Of a stretch of 64,000 nucleotides of DNA, positions 56,974-64,000 are shown piece after piece (position 1 is the first letter of the stretch; each line of letters opens with the position of its first letter). The stretch spans positions 25,737 to 89,736 of the forward strand of contig SGPM01000083.1 in the NCBI GenBank assembly GCA_004802725.1, given 5' to 3'. Below the pieces are notes generated by a model that saw only the letters and a list, made by a program, of their open reading frames with translations, had not been told where the DNA came from and did not search any database. The position numbers and the translations under genes are program-made. The stretch comes from Antrodiella citrinella. Its lineage: Eukaryota > Basidiomycota > Agaricomycetes > Polyporales > Steccherinaceae.

Positions 56974-58482
56974 TCACTGTTGGCAGCCATAAGTTTCGGC
57001 AGTAGTACGGAACACGATGATGAAGACTCACGTAGTACTCTATTTCGAGCTAAGTAGAAGACGAAAGGAGTCAGGCTAAAGCAGAGGGCGAACATGAACG
57101 GTCCACTCACGAACAGAAAGCCATTCTTGTGGGGCCATAGAAGATTCAGACCCCTCGGATTGTATAGCGACTTATTGACCTCGTCGATGCACAGCCGTAA
57201 GCGGTTCATTTCCTACGAACACATAAGGACACCAATCCAGGAACAGATGTACTGGACTTCACCTTCTCGTAATGGGTTCTGGTGACGAATCTGGAAAGCT
57301 GGAGGGAGAAGTACGCTAGCGCGTTGTCTACCATGGAATAGCGCAGGCTATGGGCCGAGATTAGTATCTCATTCATCATGTTGACCGTCTCAAGGAATTG
57401 CGTCGGGGTTATCTGCCATACACGGCGACATGTTCGTCAGATATTCACGCGACATCGGAAGGCAATGAAACGTACCCGTCCTTCCAGCTCTAAAGGATAA
57501 ATTGGCGCGAATTGGACCGTCTCACCTCCAGAATAATCTCGCTCTATGCGAATGATCTCACGAGGATGATGCAGGCCAATCTGGCCTACGGGATGGGTTC
57601 CATATGCAGCATCCATAGGTGGCGGTCCAAAATAATATGACGAGAAGGGAATTAGCGGACGGGTGGTCCTGCAGGTAGCGAGTAGCGGAGATTAACAAGC
57701 GACTGTAACCAGAAAGATATGATGACATACGCAGCTTTCTGTGCACGATATCCACGCGGCCCATTGCTTGGAGACAGTGCTCCCTGCGTAGGCCCATTAT
57801 TGTTGTGGTTGGGCGGTTGTATGACTTCCCAGAGCGGCGGTGACGGTGGATGAACATCAAATCGTAGAGGATGCAAGATGTCTTGGGCTGCAGAGGACTC
57901 TGACTGCCTGTCGCGGACCACGCCTTCCGGTCGTGTACCAAAACCATGCCCATCAATGGGGGTAACCTCGTTGCCAGTAGAATAGCCCAGGTCATCTTCA
58001 TGATAACTCCCATCGCGTCCGTCCACGGAAGACTGCCAATTGGTGATGTCTTCCTCAGGCAGGTGAGACCCAGGTTTCGGCGGCGGTTGAGATACAGACG
58101 CAGGTTTAGCTTCGTCTTCGTCCCGGCCCTCTATCTCAGTCAAGGGAGGACTGGGGGGCAGCGTGTCTGGAGGTGCGACACTCATCTCCGGCAACTCTAT
58201 CTCCTGTGTCTGGGCTTCGTCCTCAGCGATTCCTCTCTCAGCGAATACTGCTTTCTGCCCTCCTTCCTCGTTCTCCGCTCGCTCCGGTGATGCGGCATTC
58301 TGGGATGGATGAGGCGAGCCAGGTGACCGCGGTACTTTTGCAGACGACATGGATGCAGAATCAGAGTTCTTGTGCAACGAGACGGACGATTGAGGGGTGT
58401 ATGGGGTGGGAGGCGAATCTGACAAGGATTTGAGTTGCGAGCTTGAGGGTAGCTCTACATGAAGCGGTGAAGCAGCCGTCAT
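56974..58482 (-). CDS. erf4: ERF4/Golgin A7-family subunit of the Ras palmitoyltransferase complex
   Basis: Partner of the DHHC acyltransferase Erf2, needed for palmitoylation of Ras at the ER or Golgi membrane. The long N-terminal half (MTAASPLHVELPSSSQLKSL onward) is disordered, rich in Ser, Pro and acidic residues. The C-terminal ERF4 domain starts IRIERDYSGGETVQFAPIYP, then LELEGRITPTQFLETVNMMN, EILISAHSLRYSMVDNALAY, FVTRTHYEKEMNRLRLCIDE, VNKSLYNPRGLNLLWPHKNG and ends FLFLEIEYY. The last intron (55 bases) separates the final Tyr codon from the TGA. About 430 residues; four or five introns. The start at 58482 is preferred; a longer in-frame start at 58698 (MPNFLLNADASIF) would leave only 110 bases to the divergent gene. 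Confidence 0.82.
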
Positions 58483-58807
58483 GACCTCTTCATTTGCGGG
58501 AGAATCTGAAACGTTTTGGACCAAGACTGGGTGTCTATCGCGTGTCTTTGAATGGACGAAAAAGTGAGACGACCACTGTGACTTTTGTCGACGAATTTGA
58601 GAAAGTGAATGAGCGGGGACAAAGCGGAGGGCACACAAGGTCGAGGTAAACGGCCGCGGGAATATCGATGCGTCGGCATTCAAAAGGAAATTCGGCAACC
58701 CGCTCTGTATTTCTTACGCACTGTAGCTCTCTGTGCGTGTAAATCATGGTCGATTTTTCCGTCTCCATAAACTCATTCATTGTCTAGTTTACTTCTCATT
58801 TTTGATC

Positions 58808-59311
58808 ATGCTGTGCACGGCCTTGACCCCGATGTCGACGTGTGGCTTCGGTGCAGGTACTCTGTACATCCTTCAGAAGTACGTCAGCAGGAACGACGGG
58901 GTGGTCATTTTCGGATTCACCGTACTCGTGTTCTCGGGGCTCGGAATTAGCTACGTATGTCGAACCTCCTCGTTCCTGCACGAAATCAAATGCTGACTGG
59001 ATGCTTACCCTTTCGCAGGCGATACTCAAAATCCTCGCTGCGATCCCCATCCTCCGCTTCACGCTTTCCAGCTCATGGAACCTTGGTACGCATTCTCGTC
59101 CTTGTCAATCATGCAGCACTTCTCATTCATCTCTTCCGCTTTGCCTGGGTTGGTTTCTGCAGCAACTGACCGCAAGAGCATCTCATCTTCCGTGCGCCTC
59201 GTCTTGCTGGACGTTTTCTCCAGCTTTGCCGGTATTGCGCTCGCGGTCGCCTGGCTTTGGCGGACTCTCGTCCCGTGGTGGATAGCCCAGTTTACTACGG
59301 AGCGGCTGTGA
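58808..59311 (+). CDS. Small three-helix membrane protein, unknown
   Basis: Not recognised. Three exons: MLCTALTPMSTCGFGAGTLY with VVIFGFTVLVFSGLGISY, then AILKILAAIPILRFTLSSSW, then NLATDRKSISSSVRLVLLDV and FAGIALAVAWLWRTLVPWW, ending FTTERL. The introns are about 58956-59019 and 59084-59164, both GT..AG. The spliced product has about 120 residues and three hydrophobic segments. The ATG at 58808 is the first in frame; an upstream coding exon cannot be excluded. Divergent from ERF4 with a short shared promoter. Confidence 0.55.
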
Positions 59312-60052
59312 ATCTTACGGGAGGTTGTATCGTGGATTCCTATGTTGTATGTGGGTCTGTTTTGGGTGGATGTGCACCGAGGAAGGTGACCACTGTAGAT
59401 TGGGTATGGAACTACGACATGTTGGATCTTTTCTTTCTTTCCGGGTTCTGCGTTGGGAATATCGGGTACACACGCTCTCCGTATTCTATTGACGAAAACA
59501 AGCTATATGCCGACGTCGCTGCGTTCAAATGAACGACACTTGATCTGTCGACGTTTTGCAATCGCAACTTTAACTTCATATCAAACATGGTAACGTATGC
59601 ACTTCACTTCTTATACTATCAACTATCTGGTACTGACAAAAGGACAGAGAGAAAATGCTATGAGACGGACGACGAGAAGTAGTGCTGCAACAGAACACAA
59701 ATCAAGAAAAGAACGGAAATGACGATATAAGACACAGACGACAAAACGAGGAGGCGGTTGAGTTGAGTGATACGGGACGAAAATGCGAAGAGCGGATCAT
59801 AAGATGCGAGTTATGTGTAATGCGGATGCTGAAATTGAATTGAATGAGAACACGGAGCGACAGAGGATGGGGGGTCATAAAGGTCATGAACAGGAAAGTG
59901 GGAAAAAAATGCACAATAACGAGATGATGGGTTGGAGAGAGAACATGACATGCAGCGGGAATGCGGCGTATGGTGGGGGGACACAAAACCAGACAAAAAC
60001 ATGTGACATAGAATGCATAGAAACACCAACGACTCAAACAACGACAACGATA
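59312..60052. other. Convergent intergenic region
   Basis: 3' flanks of the small membrane protein gene and of SSN6. A/G-rich on the + strand with no supported gene; open frames on both strands are low-complexity. Confidence 0.45.
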
Positions 60053-63000
60053 TTACGCCAGAATTTTGCCCCTTCCTCCGCTATGATGACTCGCGTGACT
60101 CGCGTGACTTGCGTGACTCGACGACGGCGACGGTGTGCCCTTGCCTTGCTGCTGCGGAACGTGCACAGGCGGCGAAAGCACAATCTTCGCATGTCCTCTC
60201 GGGGGACTCGCAGACCGCGAATGCCTATCATCCTCACCAGGACTCGACGACATCCTCGCATTCGACGGATGTCCATGTCCAGCGAGTCCCGCACCAATAG
60301 GGCGTGGATGAGGCGGGAGCATGGTGGGAAGAGCTGGGCTAGGCGGGAACGAGCGACCATTGTCCATGGGCGGTTGGCGCGTCTCCGGCGAATGCGACAT
60401 CGGCTGTTGACGGAAAGGAATGGGTGAAGGTCGGGAAGACGGAGTGTGCATGCCTCCAGAAGGCGACGACGCGCGCCGGGTGATGCTCCCGACTCGTGAC
60501 CGCTTCATCTCGACGTGCTGGTCTGACGCTCCAGGGCTCAGAGGTCTCTTCGTGCTCATGGGCGGGGACGTCCTCGTCATCATCGCAGGGTGCTTCGACA
60601 TCCCGTGCGGAGACATCTGCGACGCAGGCGGCGCGCGTCCGTTGCCGTTGTTCACGTTGCCATTGACGCGAGGCGACGTGTGCGGCGGACCACCCCCGTT
60701 CCTTCCCTGAGGCGGGTATCCACGCGGACCAGCAGAGAACTCAAGCAAACCAGCGACACCTTCGTCGTAATCCTCATCCAGAACGCGCGTAGGAGGCATA
60801 TGCACCGAATTAGTCGGCGATGGCTGCACAGACCTACTCACAGATCCACTGCCAGAACCGTTGGAGCTCGAAGGCTCAGGGCTCCCGTTGCTGCTAGGCT
60901 TCGAATGCCTGGGATCGACCTTAGCCGGGATCTGCTGCAGAGGCGGGTACGGAGGGACATCTGGACGCGCTGGCGGCTCCTGTACACGCTTCTGCCTCTC
61001 CTTTCTTTTCTTCTTCGGTGGCTCTTGGGCTTGCTGAACAGGAACAGGTGGCGCAGGCGCAGGCGATGGCTCCGGAGGCTCCTTACGCACTCGTCCCCTC
61101 CCAACACCTCGAGGTGGCTCAGGCATGGTACCCACATTCGGCATACGCGGACTCTCCGACATACGTGCGTTGCCTGCAGGATACGGTGGCGGCGGCAGCT
61201 GGTTTCTCATCTGCGGAGCAGGCGATCCTTGGAACATCTGAGGCTCTCCGCGCTCGTACTCTCGCGCTTGCGTCTCCCGACCGTCAAACCGCGGGTCATA
61301 ACGTCCCCTGGGCTGTTCTGGCGAAACTTCAGTCATAGAGCCACGACGAGGAGGAGACCGAGGGGGTAGACCACCAGGACCTGGCGGACCAGTAGGCTTA
61401 TCCCAGTATCCGCGAGGGTAGCTCCCTCGAGGAGAAGCGTCAATAGGACTGTCGCGACGACCGCGAGGACTATGAGCACGAGGAGGCGGAGGTGGGTACG
61501 GAGGTGAGTGCGGACGCTGGCCATAGTACTGCTGCTGTTGTTGCTGTTGCTGAGGATGACCGGGATACTCGGGACCAGGACCGGGGCGAGCCCGACGCTC
61601 CCATTCACGGTGGTCTGCAGGACCAGAACGACGATCCCATCCAGCTTCGCGATCCACAGGAGGGATGTCCCGAGGATGGGGCGGGGGAGAGCGTGGTTGC
61701 ATCATCGGCTGACCAGGTCCGCTGTTGGCATGTGGTCGTCCCTCGAACTGAGGAGGTAAATACCCTCCAGTGGAACGTGGTCGAGCAGAGTGCGGTGGTG
61801 GTGGCGATGCCGAGGAAGAAGACATACGAATCGGAGGCCTCGGGAAGTCATGAGGATGACCGGGAGGCGGACCCCTCAGGGCTTCATTAGGGATCTGCTG
61901 AACAGGCGTAGGGTGATGCAATAACAACCCGTGTGGTCCACCTCTAGGACCGCCATCCGGAGGGTAAGGCGCATCGCGCAAATGAGGAGGCCTGTCATCA
62001 ATGGGTCGAAGATGAGGGTGAGACGGGTTGTGCTGATTCTCATCCAGGATGACCGGCGGCGGCGGACCACCACGGAAGGGACCTGGCGAAGTACGACCTG
62101 CGCCAACAGGGGGCGGTTGATTAGGCAAAGGCAACGCGTCGGGAGGACCTCTGGAATCCGTTCGGAAGATAGGGCGGCCATTCGTATTTTGTAACAGCAG
62201 GGGCGGACCACTCAAACCTATAGGTGCAGGGACGAGAGGGTTGTTGGCATATGCGGTCGGATGGACATCCTGCGGCCCTGGCGCTGCTGGCAAGGCCCCT
62301 CCAGTAGCTTGAGCATTCTTGAGAAGCGCCAGACGCTGTGAGATCGCAGTGTTGGCGGGGTCAAGTTCAGACGCCCTGGCGTATGCGTCGATGGCGTCAG
62401 AGATCTGATTGTTGCAACTCTCATACAAGCTTCCCAAGTCAAACCAAACTTCGGAAATGTAGGGATTGATGCGGATGGCACGGGAGTAAGCGTCGAGAGC
62501 GTCGCGATACTGATTGATCTGGAAGTAGAGGACGCCGATGGAACACCAGAAGGTGGGATTCCGACCGTCACGGTAAACCGCCTGTTGGTAGGCTTCATAC
62601 GCCTTGTTGTACTTTTGTCCGGCCATATAGGCGCGACCGAGGAGGTACCAACTCTGCGCATCGGAGGGATCTATGGTGGCCATCATCAAGATCAGCCCAC
62701 TGCGATGACTGCGTGGCACGCGGGAAGAAACAATCACTGACCTGCCTCGAGACTCTTTGTCAGATACTGAATGGCATGATCTTGATTCTGGAACGACGAC
62801 CCGTCCTGATGATAGAGCCACCCTAGCTGCTGGAGCACTTTAGCGTGACCAGAGTTCTCCCTGACCACACGCTCGTAGGCGTCTCGTGCACGGCTATGCT
62901 GTGGATGCAAACGCGGAGGAATTAAAACATGATGAATGGAATCGGAAGCGGACGGTGCAGATCACTTACGTCGCGCTGCTGCTCGTACACATGACCGATC

Positions 63001-63990
63001 TGGAACCAGATGTCGGCGTGTGCGAGGGGGTTGGGTGGGTTGCGGAGAATCCGATCGAAGCACTGGAGGCTCTCGTCGTACTTTCCTTGCTGCTTGTAGA
63101 TTATGCCGAGACGAAAGAGAATCTCGTTTGCTTTGTCAAAGTCTAAAACCACTTGACCAAGGTCAAGAACGGACACGTAAAAGAAGCAGGGGCAAAGGAC
63201 TAACCTTTGTCCATTCTGAGGACGGAGGCAAACGCTTCTTCGGCATGGTCCAGGGAGCCATAGCGGTCGTAGAGAATGCCGATGCCGTACCAGAGTTTGG
63301 GATCCTCCTGGGAGTGGGCGCGCACGCGTGGATGAGTTTAGGCTGTGAGTGAGAAGCGGAGCGGGTGCGACGGTTACCTTGGGGTTAGGAAGGAGATACA
63401 AGGCCTGCTGGTATGCAGCGTAGGCCTTTTGGAGATCGTCTTGCATCAGATAACAGTGGCCTGTACAAGGGAATTATGCAATTAGCGAAAGACGCCGCGA
63501 GATAACAATGATGGATTTACCAAGAGCACTCCAGACCTCGCCGTTGTCCTGCTGCATGTTGAGCACACGCTGAAAGTATTCGACTGCCTGATCGGGAAGG
63601 AGACGTGTCAGATCGGAGATCGGGCGTGATGGGGTTGCCGGAAGCGGCAGCCGAGTAAGCTCCGGCAGAAGATCTGAGATTGGAGCGTACCTTTGGATAG
63701 TTCTCCTTGATCCGGGCGATGCCAGCGACCTGGGTGAGGCCGGAGAGCGACATGGGGTTGTGACGCAGCGCGCTCTCGTACGCAGACAGGGCGTGTTCCA
63801 GATTCCCCATCTGCTCGGCAAGCCGGCCTGATCCGACGCACACGAACACATCATATGAGCGTCAGTGCCATGCGAGTCAAAGCACACATTACATACCTAT
63901 CAGCAGCCAAGTCTGTTCGTTCGCCTGCGCGAGCTTCTGGATCGGCGACGGCACCACGACACCGTTCGCGGTCGCTGGCGACGCTGCCAT
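60053..63990 (-). CDS. ssn6: SSN6/CYC8 general transcriptional corepressor, TPR protein
   Basis: Nuclear corepressor that works with Tup1. MAASPATANGVVVPSP is followed by KLAQANEQTWLLI and about ten tetratricopeptide repeats: GNLEHALSAYESALRHNP, AVEYFQRVLNMQQDNGEVW, DDLQKAYAAYQQALYLLPN, DKANEILFRLGIIYKQQGKY, SWYLLGRAYMAGQKYNKAYE, FWCSIGVLYFQINQYRDALD, and EVWFDLGSLYESCNNQISDA. The C-terminal 550 residues are Pro/Gly/Ser-rich with a Gln run near 61530 and SHASHASHASHH close to the end GRGKILA. About 1100 residues. The ATG at 63990 is only 10 bases from the window edge; it fits the family, but an upstream exon beyond the window cannot be ruled out. Five or six introns, all in the TPR part; the whole low-complexity tail is one exon. 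Confidence 0.93.
60083..60120 (-). repeat. 9-base tandem repeat coding His-Ala-Ser units
   Basis: GTGACTCGC-type 9-base units, about four copies with one variant (GTGACTTGC), code SHASHASHASHH in the SSN6 tail. Confidence 0.85.
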
Positions 63991-64000
63991 AGGCGCGCTG

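Noticed and set aside
56523..57209. 228-codon minus-strand frame extending the ERF4 domain
   Set aside because: It reads through a consensus GTGAGT intron; the spliced form gives the family end EIEYY. The extension is low-complexity and hydrophobic.
59783..60427. 214-codon + strand frame over the end of SSN6
   Set aside because: Arg/Thr-rich shadow of the low-complexity SSN6 exon on the other strand.
1..64000. tRNA genes, rRNA, transposable elements and CRISPR arrays
   Set aside because: I looked for B-box-like GGTTCGANNCC sites, reverse transcriptase or transposase motifs, long terminal repeats and regular spaced repeats and found none. A covariance-model scan would be needed to exclude a tRNA.

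Overview
The window is nuclear DNA of a filamentous basidiomycete, most likely an Agaricomycete (mushroom or polypore class). The evidence is dense genes on both strands cut by many introns of about 50-60 bases with GT..AG ends, very small exons, and fungal families such as SSN6, copper-fist factors, NIC96 and CYP monooxygenases. There is one secreted family I associate with Agaricomycetes. I count about 24 protein-coding loci, one of them apparently frame-disrupted. I see no rRNA, tRNA, transposon or CRISPR array. Seven ambiguous bases (N) at 31919-32241 point to a draft assembly. CDS coordinates span start to stop codon and include introns.

Layout: 343-3587 Ku80 (+). 4006-5721 unknown helical protein (-). 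6935-11949 SWI/SNF-type ATPase with bromodomain (+). 12496-13981 TauD-like dioxygenase (+). 14159-17335 nucleoporin NIC96 (-). 17652-18731 methyltransferase (-). 19641-21201 copper-fist regulator (-), divergent from 22372-25092 ABC half-transporter (+). 25461-26130 mitochondrial ribosomal protein (+). 26812-28180 secreted Ala-rich protein (-). 28720-29737 SAP30-like protein (-), divergent from 30245-31762 chorismate synthase (+). 32119-33262 unknown (-). 33595-35580 CofD/YvcK-like protein (-). 35905-36815 DUF7704-type membrane protein (+). 37156-39446 cytochrome P450 (+). 40047-43523 ADAM metalloprotease (+), tail to tail with 44127-46245, a membrane-anchored pepsin-fold protein whose catalytic motifs look lost (-). 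46929-47351 small broken gene (+). 47607-54254 ABCC transporter (-). 55211-56258 unknown multi-pass membrane protein (-). 56974-58482 ERF4 palmitoyltransferase subunit (-). 58808-59311 small membrane protein (+). 60053-63990 SSN6/CYC8 corepressor (-).

The genes do not form one pathway. Most are housekeeping: DNA repair, chromatin (SNF2, SAP30, SSN6), nuclear pore, shikimate pathway, mitochondrial translation and protein palmitoylation. The accessory part is roughly 21-26 kb and 35-55 kb: copper regulator, two ABC transporters, P450, ADAM and pseudo-pepsin. The most notable observations are a 6-base exon that carries the last zinc-binding His of the ADAM active site, an 8-base exon in the DUF7704 gene, a copper-fist gene whose first coding exon is only the ATG, a pepsin-like membrane protein without either catalytic aspartate motif, and a conserved-looking short gene read in three phases at 46.9-47.35 kb.
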